Below are positions 1 through 7,983 of a stretch of 14,552 nt of DNA, piece by piece. Both the position numbers and the translations under genes were made by a program. Below the pieces are notes generated by a model, which saw only the letters and a program-made list of their open reading frames with translations, did not search any database and was not told the origin of the DNA. Numbering within the stretch: position 1 is the stretch's first letter; each line of letters begins with the position of its first letter. The stretch is from contig JAHDHN010000032.1 of assembly GCA_020631295.1 (NCBI GenBank), positions 1 to 14,552 on the forward strand, given 5' to 3'. The stretch comes from Rickettsiales bacterium. GTDB taxonomy: Bacteria; Pseudomonadota; Alphaproteobacteria; Rickettsiales; UBA8987.

Positions 1-117
1 CCCGGAGGGGAGGACGGTGCCAAATGGCAAACTAACACTGCTAAAAGCAGATAGGCCTATTATAGCAGCCTATATCGTCATATTGCAAGAAAAATGGATG
101 CATGACCTGTTTGCTAT
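1..117. other. Left-edge intergenic region with short palindromes
   Basis: No gene can be assigned with confidence. The stretch is dense in small inverted repeats: TGCCA-AA-TGGCA at 18-29, CTGCT-AAA-AGCAG at 38-50, and ATAGGC (51-56) facing GCCTAT (68-73). The last could form a 6-bp hairpin downstream of the glutamate dehydrogenase stop codon, but no T-run follows it on the minus strand, so it is not a typical intrinsic terminator. Plus-strand frame 1 is open from the left edge to a TAG at 52-54 and frame 2 is open to a TAA just inside the neighbouring gene. Either could be the tail of an upstream convergent gene, but the stretch is too short to recognise. Confidence 0.4.
59..88 (-). promoter_or_regulatory. 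Candidate leftward promoter (TTGCAA-18-TATAAT)
   Basis: On the minus strand a perfect -10 hexamer TATAAT (64 down to 59) lies 18 nt downstream of TTGCAA (88 down to 83, 4 of 6 matches to TTGACA). The predicted start is near position 52, so the transcript would begin with the two small hairpins at 38-50 and 18-29 and leave the window. It sits about 30 bp beyond the glutamate dehydrogenase stop and could drive a structured leader or small RNA. The call rests on motif match and spacing only. Confidence 0.35.
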
Positions 118-3100
118 CTACCCGTAAAACACGCTTTCAATACGTTTTAGGGCGATGGTTAGCATGGGTTGGGTGATGGATTCCTGTTTTTGTAAATCCT
201 GAATGAAGGACTCAAAGCGTGCCAAGCTTTTGCTGCGCTGGCCAGACCATTGTTCCAACGCGCCGCCGCAAGAATCTTCGCTGCAGGCACTTTCCACCAC
301 TTGCGCGACTAAGCGGCGCTGCTGGTCAAACACGGTTTCCACCATGGAAATAATCGCCAGATTATCCCAATAGCTTTTGGACATTAGCTGCCGTGCCGCC
401 AGGCGCAACCAGCCCAGATGCAGCTTGGTGCCCAGCTCGTAATAAATATCGGCCACCACGAAGATGGGCAGCTTGCCGCCCTTGGCCACAAACACAATAT
501 CGGCCGCAGAAGAGAGCGCCTCTAAATTTGCCACCTCTTTGGCCATCGCTTTGGGAATACCCAGTGCAAGATATTGCTCCAGGCGGCGGTCGCGCGCATC
601 TTTCAGCGCCTTACTCATCACATTTTCCAGCACTTTTTTCACTTCTGCAATGCCGCTGGCATAATCTTCCACCAGGCCGCCAGCGTCCAGCGGGTGGGAG
701 AAGTTGCGCAAGAACCATGCAGTGGAACGCTCCACCAAGCGGCGCGTTTCCAAGAACAGGCTGTTTTTGGCCTCCACGCTCACCTCTTTGCCCAGTGCAG
801 AAATCTGATTCCACAGATCATTCAGGCCAAAAATATCACGCGTGATGCGGTAGCTACGCGCCACGTCACAGCCCTTCATGCCGGTATTTTCACGCATGCG
901 TTGATAGAACGAGCTACCCATGCGGTTGACAATATCATTGCTCACAATAGTGGCGATAATCTCACGCTTCAGCGGATGCGCATGAATTTCCTCAGGGAAA
1001 TCCTGCTGCATTTTTTCTGGGAAATAATCCACCAGATCCTGTGTGAAATAGGCATTATCCGGCAGGTTAGACGCAATCAGATCATCAAACACTTCCAGCT
1101 TGCTATAGGCCAGCAGTACCGAAAGCTCAGGGCGGGTAAAGCCCTTGCCGGCCATTTGGCGCGCATTGAGCGTTTCATCGCTCGGCAAAAATTCCAGCGC
1201 ACGGTTAAGCTGCCCATGCTCTTCCAGCCAGCGGATATGGCGTGTATAGCGCTCCACAATCAAATCACCCTGTAGCTCCGAAATGGTGATAGATTCTGTC
1301 TGGCGCGTATTATCTTCCAGCACCAGATCGGCCACCTCATCGGTCATGGATTCCAAGATCTCATTCCGTGTGGCTTCATCCAGCTTGCCATGCTTCATTG
1401 CATGATCCAGCGCGATTTTAATATTCACCTCATGGTCGGAGCAATCCACACCGGCAGAGTTATCAATCGAATCGGTATTAATGCGGCCGCCTGCCAGCGC
1501 ATATTCAATACGGCCCTGCTGCGTGCAGCCCAAATTGCCGCCTTCGCCAATCACCTTCGCGCCCACCTCTTTGCCGTTGATGCGCAAACCATCATTGGCC
1601 TTGTCGCCCACCTGCTCATGCGCCTCATGTTCGGCTTTGATATAGGTGCCGATGCCGCCATTCCACAGCAAATCTACTGGTGCCTTTAGCATGGCTTGCA
1701 TCAAGGCTTCTGGCGTGAGTTCCTTGGTATCTTTTGGCAAATCCAACGCTGCGCAGATCTCTTTGTTCAGTTTAATACTTTTGGCACTGCGGGAGAAAAT
1801 ACCGCCGCCTTTGGAGATCAGCTTGGTGTTATAATCTTCCCAGCTGGAGCGCGGTTTTTTGAACAGACGCTGGCGCTCTTTAAAGCTGGTGGCTGCATCC
1901 GGATTTGGATCAATAAAAATATGCATATGGTTAAAGGCACCCACCAAGCGGATATGCTTGGAAAGCAGCATGCCATTACCAAACACATCACCGGACATAT
2001 CACCAATACCAATGGCGGTGAAATCGTCTTTCTGTACATCCACACCCATTTCCATGAAATGGCGTTGCACACTCACCCATGCGCCGCGCGCAGTGATGCC
2101 CATTTTCTTATGATCATAGCCGTTAGCGCCGCCTGAGGCAAAACCGTCACCCAGCCAGAAATCATAGCTTTTGGCCACTTCATTGGCGATATCGGAGAAG
2201 GTGGCAGTACCCTTATCGGCCGCTACTACCAGATACGGATCGTCCTCGTCCAAGCGCACCACTTCTTTCGGCGGTATAATCTTGCCGTCTTTGGTGTTGT
2301 CGGTAATGTCTAACAAGCCAGAGAGATAGGTGCGATAGCATTGCTGGCCTTTGGCAAAAAAGGCCTCGCGCGAGTCATCTGCCGGTGGTGTTTTTACCAC
2401 AAATCCGCCCTTGGAGCCTACAGGCACAATCACCGCGTTTTTAGTCATTTGTGCTTTTACCAAGCCCAGCACTTCGGTGCGGTAATCTTCCAAGCGGTCT
2501 GACCAGCGCAGGCCACCGCGTGCTACCTTGCCGCCACGCAAATGCACACCTTCTACATCACGCGAATAGACAAAAATCTCCGCATGCGGGTGCGGCAATG
2601 GTAAATTCGGCACGCGCGCGGAATCAAATTTAAAGGAGATATAGCGTTTATACGCATCCAGCTTTTGCCAGGCTTCTGGCACGGCTGCCATTGTGTCGCT
2701 CACCGCGGCATCGCCGTCTAACGTTTGGAAAAAGTTGGTGCGCAGCATGGCATTAATAGTGCCCAAGAACTGGCGAATCACTTTATCTTCCGCCACATTT
2801 TGTACTTCGGACAAGCCTTTTTGTAGCTCCGAAAGCGCAGCCTCGGCCCAAGCGTCACGCTTTTTGGCGCTTAGATTTGGGTTAAAACGGCCATCAAATA
2901 GCTGCACCAGAGATTTGGCAATAGTGGGGTGCTTGGTGATCGCACCGGCCATGGTTTCTAACCCATAAGAAAAATTGGTTTGGGTGATGAATTTACCAAT
3001 CGCGCGCAGCAACATTACCTCGCGCCAATCCAATTGTGCATGAATAATCAGGCTGTTGAACTTATCATCCGTTACCTGGCCACGCCAAATACGGAAGAGC

Positions 3101-5025
3101 GCTTCCTCAAACGCATCCTTAAATTGTGCCAATGTGGGGAAATCTTCATTTTGGGGAGATGCGTCCAGCTCCAAGCGGAAATGATGCACCCACATGCCGC
3201 GTTCACGATGCTCTGGTGTCACGTAAAACGTCACCTCATCCAACGCATGGAAGCCCATATTCTCCAAAATGGGGAGTACGTCGGAGAGCTTCACCTGCTC
3301 TTCTGGGTAATAGAGTTTCAGCTGGAAATAAGCCGCATCATCTTGCTCTAGCTGGTAGTGGTCCAGGTCAATACTCAGGCGGTTATTGTCGTAGGCCTCT
3401 TCCATATGCTGCACATCGCCCACGGCACCTGTTGCGGCATAAAATTCTTTGAAAGATTGTGGAAATGCGTTCACATAGGCATCAAAATAGCGCTCACCTT
3501 CTTTTTCGCCCAGCTCGTCCAGCAAGCTTTGGCGGAATCCGTCCACCCAAGAATTGGTAATGCCAATCAGCTCCTTGTTCAGCTGTTTCATATCCAGCGT
3601 GGCTTGCTGTTTAATATCATCCAGCTGTAGCAGCATATGCACACGCGCCAGCGGCGATTCGGACACTTGCGTGTAATAATCTTTCACCACACCGTTAAAA
3701 CGGTTTTCCAAATGCGCCTGAATTTTGTTGCGTGTTAGGGTATTATAACGGTCACGCGGTATATAAATCAGGCAGCTGACAAAGCGGTTAAACGGGTCTT
3801 TGCGCGTAAAGAGGCGAGTAGACGGGCGCTCACCCAGCTCCACAATGCCCATGGCCGTGTCGAACAGCTCTTCCTGACTGATCTGCAACAATTCATCCCG
3901 CGGGAAGCCTTCCAACACGCTCACCAACGCCTTGCCGTTATGGCTGTTTGGCGCAAAACCAGAGGCCTCAGACACATAGTCAATCTTCTGGCGAATAATC
4001 GGAATCAGCTGTGCGGATTGGTAATAGACGCTGGAGGTGAACAGGCCCAAAAAGCGCGATTCGCCCACCACTTCGCCTTTGTCGTTAAAACGTTTAATGC
4101 CAATATAATCCATATGCGCTGGGCGATGCACCACCGAGCGACGCGTGGATTTGGTGATATCCAGCAGCACTTTTTCCTGCAGCACATCCAAATAATCATC
4201 CGAAATACCGCTTAGGCCCATGGGCTTGGCGCGGTGGTCTGGTGCGCGGAACAAGCCCAGCTCCGAATCTTTTACTGGTGTGAGCTGCAGCTTGCCGCCT
4301 TTTTTGGTGAAATCATAATCCCTAAAGCCCAGCAGAATGAAATTATTGTCATTCACCCAAGAGAGGAAATCGCGCACTTCTTCCACACGGTTGGCAGTGA
4401 AGGGCAATTTCTTGCTGCCCAGTTTGGTGATAATAGCATCCACCTTTTCACGCATGGGCTGCCAATCTTCCACTGCCAGTGTTACAAAATGCAGCGCATT
4501 TTCAATGTCCGCCTTTAGCTCATCTTGCCGCTTTTTGGTGCCAATATGGGTAATCTCAAAATGCATGAGAGATTGCGGCACAACGCCTTCTGTTGGGCCA
4601 TTATGCAGTGCGGTGATCGCGCCTTTTGCATCATGCTCTGTGTGTAAAATAGGGTGGATCACCTCATAAATGCGGTAGCCTTTATCAATCAGCTGCGCCG
4701 TTACAGAATCTAAAATAAACGGCGAATCCGGCGTAAAAAATTCTACCACTGTGCGCTCACTCTCCCAACCATGCTCTTTCTTGGTGGGGTTAAATACGCG
4801 CACTGTGCAGGTCTCATTCTTCGTGCGGGTGGTGTAAAAATCATGCGCGCAAAGTGCGGTTTGCAACAGACGCGTATCATCAAAATGCTGCAGAAAATCC
4901 ATTGGCGTATGCGCATAAAGCGCCTTGATAAAAGCCTGCAAGGACGCAGAAAGCTTCTTTTTGCCGCCACGCGCAATAATCTCATCCACGCGTGATTGAA
5001 TTTTTTGCAAATAGGTATCTGTCAT
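118..5025 (-). CDS. gdhZ: NAD-specific glutamate dehydrogenase, large (about 180 kDa) type
   Basis: This enzyme oxidatively deaminates L-glutamate to 2-oxoglutarate and ammonia with NAD+, in the cytoplasm, feeding amino-acid carbon into the TCA cycle. The product is 1635 aa, in the normal range for this bacterial class (also called gdhB or GDH2). About 750 N-terminal residues form the ACT-like regulatory region. The catalytic core follows: a GGLRWSDR motif at residues 837-844, then PVGSKGGF with the expected catalytic lysine K872. Further on are the nucleotide-binding stretch GIGDMSGDVFGNG, then NGGIGTY, IGEGGNLG and DNSAGVDCSDHEV; all are intact. The ATG at 5025 is chosen because AAGGCGAG lies 8 nt upstream. 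An in-frame ATG 38 codons further up would run through the divergent cysQ start and adds a non-conserved, cysteine- and aromatic-rich leader. The reading frame shows no break. Confidence 0.96.
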   Translation of the reverse strand: MTDTYLQKIQSRVDEIIARGGKKKLSASLQAFIKALYAHTPMDFLQHFDDTRLLQTALCAHDFYTTRTKNETCTVRVFNPTKKEHGWESERTVVEFFTPDSPFILDSVTAQLIDKGYRIYEVIHPILHTEHDAKGAITALHNGPTEGVVPQSLMHFEITHIGTKKRQDELKADIENALHFVTLAVEDWQPMREKVDAIITKLGSKKLPFTANRVEEVRDFLSWVNDNNFILLGFRDYDFTKKGGKLQLTPVKDSELGLFRAPDHRAKPMGLSGISDDYLDVLQEKVLLDITKSTRRSVVHRPAHMDYIGIKRFNDKGEVVGESRFLGLFTSSVYYQSAQLIPIIRQKIDYVSEASGFAPNSHNGKALVSVLEGFPRDELLQISQEELFDTAMGIVELGERPSTRLFTRKDPFNRFVSCLIYIPRDRYNTLTRNKIQAHLENRFNGVVKDYYTQVSESPLARVHMLLQLDDIKQQATLDMKQLNKELIGITNSWVDGFRQSLLDELGEKEGERYFDAYVNAFPQSFKEFYAATGAVGDVQHMEEAYDNNRLSIDLDHYQLEQDDAAYFQLKLYYPEEQVKLSDVLPILENMGFHALDEVTFYVTPEHRERGMWVHHFRLELDASPQNEDFPTLAQFKDAFEEALFRIWRGQVTDDKFNSLIIHAQLDWREVMLLRAIGKFITQTNFSYGLETMAGAITKHPTIAKSLVQLFDGRFNPNLSAKKRDAWAEAALSELQKGLSEVQNVAEDKVIRQFLGTINAMLRTNFFQTLDGDAAVSDTMAAVPEAWQKLDAYKRYISFKFDSARVPNLPLPHPHAEIFVYSRDVEGVHLRGGKVARGGLRWSDRLEDYRTEVLGLVKAQMTKNAVIVPVGSKGGFVVKTPPADDSREAFFAKGQQCYRTYLSGLLDITDNTKDGKIIPPKEVVRLDEDDPYLVVAADKGTATFSDIANEVAKSYDFWLGDGFASGGANGYDHKKMGITARGAWVSVQRHFMEMGVDVQKDDFTAIGIGDMSGDVFGNGMLLSKHIRLVGAFNHMHIFIDPNPDAATSFKERQRLFKKPRSSWEDYNTKLISKGGGIFSRSAKSIKLNKEICAALDLPKDTKELTPEALMQAMLKAPVDLLWNGGIGTYIKAEHEAHEQVGDKANDGLRINGKEVGAKVIGEGGNLGCTQQGRIEYALAGGRINTDSIDNSAGVDCSDHEVNIKIALDHAMKHGKLDEATRNEILESMTDEVADLVLEDNTRQTESITISELQGDLIVERYTRHIRWLEEHGQLNRALEFLPSDETLNARQMAGKGFTRPELSVLLAYSKLEVFDDLIASNLPDNAYFTQDLVDYFPEKMQQDFPEEIHAHPLKREIIATIVSNDIVNRMGSSFYQRMRENTGMKGCDVARSYRITRDIFGLNDLWNQISALGKEVSVEAKNSLFLETRRLVERSTAWFLRNFSHPLDAGGLVEDYASGIAEVKKVLENVMSKALKDARDRRLEQYLALGIPKAMAKEVANLEALSSAADIVFVAKGGKLPIFVVADIYYELGTKLHLGWLRLAARQLMSKSYWDNLAIISMVETVFDQQRRLVAQVVESACSEDSCGGALEQWSGQRSKSLARFESFIQDLQKQESITQPMLTIALKRIESVFYG

Positions 5026-5033
5026 ATGCAACA

Positions 5034-5041
5034 CTCGCCTT
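5034..5041 (-). promoter_or_regulatory. Ribosome binding site fixing the glutamate dehydrogenase start
   Basis: AAGGCGAG on the minus strand lies 8 nt before the ATG at 5025-5023. It resembles the Shine-Dalgarno core and supports this start over the upstream in-frame ATG at 5139. Confidence 0.6.
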
Positions 5042-5067
5042 GTTATATGTGGCTGCTTCTCTATTAT
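5040..5067 (+). promoter_or_regulatory. Candidate cysQ promoter (TTGTTA-16-TATTAT)
   Basis: TTGTTA (5040-5045) and TATTAT (5062-5067) are separated by 16 nt inside the 72-bp divergent spacer. The predicted transcription start near 5074 leaves about 24 nt of leader before the ATG at 5098. This favours that start over the upstream ATG codons, which would lie at or before the transcript start. No equally good leftward promoter for glutamate dehydrogenase was found in the spacer; a CATAAT-like -10 is present without a convincing -35. Confidence 0.4.
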
Positions 5068-5097
5068 GAAAAAATGCAAGAGTCGATTGAAAAACAC

Positions 5098-5874
5098 ATG
5101 AAAATACTGAACAACACACAAATTACAGCGCTGTGCCAATTAGCCAAGCAGGCGGGCGATGCGATTATGGCGATTTATGAGGATGAATCTGCGTTGCAAG
5201 TGCAGCAAAAGGCGGATGATTCACCGGTAACTGCGGCCGATCTGGCTGCGCATAATATCATCATGGCGCGCTTGCCAGAAATCACGCCCGATATCACTAT
5301 TATCTCCGAAGAAAGTGCGCAGAAAGCAACAGTCACCAATGCTGATACATTCTGGCTGGTGGACCCGTTGGACGGTACCAAATCTTTCATCAAGCGCACG
5401 GGTGAATTTACGGTGAATCTAGGGTTAATACACAAGGCGCAGCCAGTGGCGGGCATTGTGTATGTGCCGGCGCAAGAAGTGCTGTATTTCACTGCTGCAG
5501 ACGGCAAGGCCTATAAACAACAGGGCAATGCAGATGCGGTGCAGATACGTTGTCGCAGGCCAGATGCAGAGGCCGGCTTTGATGTGGTGGCCAGCCAAAG
5601 CCACCGCACGCCAGAAACGGATGACTTTATTGCCACGCACAAGGTGCGCTCTTTTGTGGCGGCGGGCAGCTCGCTGAAATTTTGCCTGGTGGCAGAAGGC
5701 GCAGCCGATCTCTATCCGCGCTTTGGCCCCACCATGGAATGGGACACGGCTGCTGCCCATGCGGTGCTGCTGGCCGCTGGCGGCACACTCACCCAGCCCG
5801 ATGGCAGCGCGTTCCTATACGCCAAGCCAGATTTACGAAATGGGCACTTTATTGCGGGTGGGTTGGGTGTTTAG
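5098..5874 (+). CDS. cysQ: 3'(2'),5'-bisphosphate nucleotidase CysQ
   Basis: It hydrolyses 3'-phosphoadenosine 5'-phosphate to AMP and phosphate, removing an inhibitory by-product of sulfate assimilation, and belongs to the Mg2+-dependent, Li+-sensitive inositol monophosphatase fold. The product is 258 aa, close to the usual 245-270. Metal-site motifs are complete: SPVTAAD (D48), ISEES (E71/E72), DPLDGTKSF (D89, D92) and EWDTAAAHAV (D216). The CysQ-specific SPVTAAD stretch and SFIKRTGEFTVNLGL favour CysQ over plain inositol monophosphatase. The start at 5098 was chosen from the usual family N-terminus and the promoter position; an in-frame ATG at 5074 is possible, and neither has a strong ribosome site. 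It is divergent from glutamate dehydrogenase and convergent with the membrane-protein gene, 15 bp beyond its stop. Confidence 0.92.
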   Translation: MKILNNTQITALCQLAKQAGDAIMAIYEDESALQVQQKADDSPVTAADLAAHNIIMARLPEITPDITIISEESAQKATVTNADTFWLVDPLDGTKSFIKRTGEFTVNLGLIHKAQPVAGIVYVPAQEVLYFTAADGKAYKQQGNADAVQIRCRRPDAEAGFDVVASQSHRTPETDDFIATHKVRSFVAAGSSLKFCLVAEGAADLYPRFGPTMEWDTAAAHAVLLAAGGTLTQPDGSAFLYAKPDLRNGHFIAGGLGV

Positions 5875-5889
5875 CGTGCGAAATATAGC

Positions 5890-6402
5890 TTAATATGTAG
5901 TGTGTATTTTAGGATAAAGTGCACTAGAAGATGTAAATCCGTATGCCAAGCCAGATAAAAATGCTGCAATTATACCTAAAGAAAAAGCCGTAGTTGTAGC
6001 AACACTGGCTTCAACATCCTGAATGTTGATTGCAAGTGAAGCAAAGAAAAAACTTAAGCCAACAAAACAGTGTGCTAGTAGCCTGTATCGCTTTTTTCTA
6101 TGTTTCAAATGGAATGATGCTGAGATGGAATTGTGATATGAGATATCAATATGCAAGTATATAAGTGCTATGAAAAGCCAAAACAATGCAGCTACACAAT
6201 ATATACCGGAAGTATTATTTCCTTCAACAAAGCTGTAGATCATGCCAGTAAAAAATACACCCATAATAAAGGCAAATGCATTTGGTATACAGGCCATTCT
6301 CTCTAATTCTTCATTAGATTCTATGTGTGGTAGAGACTTTTTCACAGCATATTGCCGTGCGATAGTATTAGACGGTGTATTTCTTAAAGGTTTATGAAAC
6401 AT
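5890..6402 (-). CDS. Hypothetical four-helix membrane protein
   Basis: I do not recognise this 170-aa protein. It has four hydrophobic segments at about residues 38-58, 66-85, 108-126 and 133-156. A very basic loop (HLKHRKKRYR, 98-107) lies between segments 2 and 3 and the N-terminus is basic, so by the positive-inside rule both termini should be cytoplasmic. An acidic stretch (IESNEELERM) lies just before the first helix. No catalytic motif or signal peptide is seen. The base composition is clearly more AT-rich than the flanking housekeeping genes, which suggests a recently acquired or fast-evolving gene. It is preceded by only 7 bp by a 32-aa hydrophobic peptide gene on the same strand and has no clear ribosome site of its own; the nearest purine run, AGGA, lies inside the end of the peptide gene, so translational coupling is possible. 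Confidence 0.7.
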   Translation of the reverse strand: MFHKPLRNTPSNTIARQYAVKKSLPHIESNEELERMACIPNAFAFIMGVFFTGMIYSFVEGNNTSGIYCVAALFWLFIALIYLHIDISYHNSISASFHLKHRKKRYRLLAHCFVGLSFFFASLAINIQDVEASVATTTAFSLGIIAAFLSGLAYGFTSSSALYPKIHTTY

Positions 6403-6409
6403 AATAATT

Positions 6410-6508
6410 TTACAAAATAATTCCTAGTAAGATGATAAGGGCGAGAAGCACGAGCAAAATACTTGCTATCCATCCCAAAAATATACTTAAAAAAGATATG
6501 TCTTTCAT
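6410..6508 (-). CDS. Putative 32-aa single-helix membrane peptide
   Basis: A short frame from ATG (6508) to TAA (6410) encodes 32 residues beginning MKDISFLSIFLGWIAS and ending in an unbroken Leu/Ile/Val stretch up to the C-terminal leucine. About residues 5-32 could span a membrane; K2 and D3 are the only charged side chains. It lies 7 bp upstream of the four-helix membrane protein gene on the same strand, and a perfect TATAAT sits 45 bp before its start. The length and hydrophobicity resemble small regulatory subunits of membrane proteins or type I toxin peptides, but I see no family motif and the ribosome site is weak (AAAGTAG about 5 nt upstream). Chance occurrence in AT-rich DNA is not excluded. 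Confidence 0.45.
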   Translation of the reverse strand: MKDISFLSIFLGWIASILLVLLALIILLGIIL

Positions 6509-6553
6509 AAGTCTACTTTATTTGAAGAAATGTAAAAATCAACAAATTGGTGA

Positions 6554-6559
6554 ATTATA
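6554..6559 (-). promoter_or_regulatory. Candidate -10 element for the membrane-peptide/membrane-protein pair
   Basis: TATAAT on the minus strand (6559 down to 6554) would place a transcription start near 6547, giving a leader of about 40 nt before the ATG at 6508. The -35 region at 16-18 nt spacing is poor, so this depends on the -10 match in AT-rich DNA. Confidence 0.3.
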
Positions 6560-6645
6560 CTAATCTGTGTAATTAATGAAATATCTCAAACAATGCATCA
6601 CACCGTGGCTTGCGACCAAGAGAGATTTAGCGTTGTAGCTCCTGG

Positions 6646-6667
6646 ATCCCGGGTCTTTGCCCGGGAT
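6646..6667. repeat. CCCGGG palindromic hairpin (REP-like) upstream of dapE
   Basis: ATCCCGGG (6646-6653) and CCCGGGAT (6660-6667) form a perfect 8-bp stem with loop TCTTTG. It resembles the CCCGGG...CCCGGG extragenic palindromes common in alphaproteobacteria. It lies in the spacer between the divergent membrane-peptide gene and dapE, 93 bp before the chosen dapE start. No T-run follows on either strand, so it is not a terminator. Confidence 0.65.
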
Positions 6668-6760
6668 TGCAAAAGTGGGGTTTTGAAGGGTGTCCTGTAA
6701 ATGCAGTGCTGGTTGCTCTCATCCTTGCCATCTTTTGCAAAACCCTTTAAGCCTGCTTTC

Positions 6761-7912
6761 ATGACCATTGATCCGATTGCATTATCGCAAAAGTTGCTGC
6801 GTTGTAAGAGCATCACGCCCATTGAGGCCGGCGCGTTGACTGTGCTGCAGCAGGCGCTTGCGCCGCTTGGGTTTGCCTTGCATCGCATCAGTTTTGGTGA
6901 GGGTGAGGCGAGAGTGGAAAATCTGTTTGCGGTGCGTGCGCCTGAGGTTGCAAGTGCAGAGGCGCAGCATATATGCTTTGCCGGCCATGTGGATGTGGTG
7001 CCCACGGGAGATGTGAATCGCTGGAGTGTAGACCCGTTTGCGGCGGATGTGAATGAAGATGGCGTGATTATCGCGCGCGGTGCGGTCGATATGAAGCCGG
7101 CCATTGCTGCGTGGGTGGCAGCCATAGGCCAGTTTCTGGCGGATAATCCGAACACGCCACACACGCTCAGCCTGCTGATTACTTGCGATGAAGAGGGTGA
7201 TGCGCAGCATGGCACCAAGCCGATGATTGGTTGGTTGCAGCAGCAAAACATGGTGCCAGATGGCTGTGTGGTGGGCGAGCCGACCAACCCAACCATGCTG
7301 GGTGAGATGATAAAAATCGGCCGGCGCGGCAGTGTGACCTTTCATCTGCAGGTCAATGGTACGCAAGGCCATGTGGCCTATCCGGATCAAGCCGATAATC
7401 CACTCACACCCATGGCGCATATAACACATGAGCTGGCGGCTTACCAGTTTGATGAAGGCACAGACCATTTCCAGCCAAGTAATTTGGAGCTGACTTCAGT
7501 GGATGTGGATAATAAGGCGGATAATGTAATTCCTGCCAGCGTGACGGCCACCTTTAATGTGCGCTTTAATGATTTGCATCGCGCGCAGGATATTATTGAT
7601 GTGGCAGAGGGCATTTGTGCGCGTCATAGCAAGGATTATGTGCTCACACCACGCATTAGCGGTGAGGCGTTTTTAACCCAACCCGGTAATTTGAGCAGTG
7701 CCATGGCACAAGCAGTGGAGCACATCACTGGCCGCACACCACAGCTCAGCACCACAGGTGGCACGTCCGATGCGCGCTTTATTAAAGATATCTGCCCGGT
7801 GGTGGAGTGTGGCTTGATCAACAAAACCGCGCATAAAATAGACGAACAGGTGCGCACAGAAGACATTACCAACCTAACAGCGATTTATCACGCCTTTCTT
7901 ACCGCGCTTTAG
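6761..7912 (+). CDS. dapE: Succinyl-diaminopimelate desuccinylase DapE
   Basis: It hydrolyses N-succinyl-LL-2,6-diaminopimelate to succinate and LL-diaminopimelate in the succinylase branch of lysine and peptidoglycan-precursor synthesis; it is a cytoplasmic di-zinc M20 peptidase-fold enzyme. The product is 383 aa, a normal length. The full metal set is visible: H76 and D78 in GHVDVVPTGD, D110 in RGAVDMK, E144/E145 in CDEEGD, E173 in GEPT and H358 in NKTAHKIDE. D78 and E144 are the expected catalytic pair. GRRGSV and TTGGTSDARF also match DapE rather than a generic M20 peptidase. The ATG at 6761 fits the family N-terminus (SQKLLRCKSITPIEAG); an in-frame ATG at 6701 would add 20 non-conserved residues, and neither has a good ribosome site. 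It stands apart from other lysine genes here. Confidence 0.95.
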   Translation: MTIDPIALSQKLLRCKSITPIEAGALTVLQQALAPLGFALHRISFGEGEARVENLFAVRAPEVASAEAQHICFAGHVDVVPTGDVNRWSVDPFAADVNEDGVIIARGAVDMKPAIAAWVAAIGQFLADNPNTPHTLSLLITCDEEGDAQHGTKPMIGWLQQQNMVPDGCVVGEPTNPTMLGEMIKIGRRGSVTFHLQVNGTQGHVAYPDQADNPLTPMAHITHELAAYQFDEGTDHFQPSNLELTSVDVDNKADNVIPASVTATFNVRFNDLHRAQDIIDVAEGICARHSKDYVLTPRISGEAFLTQPGNLSSAMAQAVEHITGRTPQLSTTGGTSDARFIKDICPVVECGLINKTAHKIDEQVRTEDITNLTAIYHAFLTAL

Positions 7913-7946
7913 CTTGCGCCGCCTTCATGCTTCATGTTATTGTGAG

Positions 7947-7978
7947 TGTAGATAGATATATCTATGGAATAATCTACA
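7947..7978. promoter_or_regulatory. Nested AT-rich palindrome, possible operator
   Basis: ATAGATATATCTAT at 7952-7965 is a perfect 14-bp palindrome. It lies within an outer inverted repeat TGTAGAT (7947-7953) and ATCTACA (7972-7978). It is 35 bp after the dapE stop and about 160 bp before the acyl-CoA dehydrogenase start. A dimeric repressor site or a cruciform are both possible; no regulator family is recognised. Confidence 0.3.
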
Positions 7979-7983
7979 ACAGG

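Noticed and set aside
574..1275. 233-codon plus-strand open frame antisense to the glutamate dehydrogenase gene
   Set aside because: It is a shadow of a fully conserved minus-strand gene, has no ribosome site and its translation resembles no protein family.
5026..5139. Upstream extension of glutamate dehydrogenase to the ATG at 5139
   Set aside because: It would overlap the cysQ start, lacks a ribosome site and adds an unconserved leader; AAGGCGAG supports the ATG at 5025.
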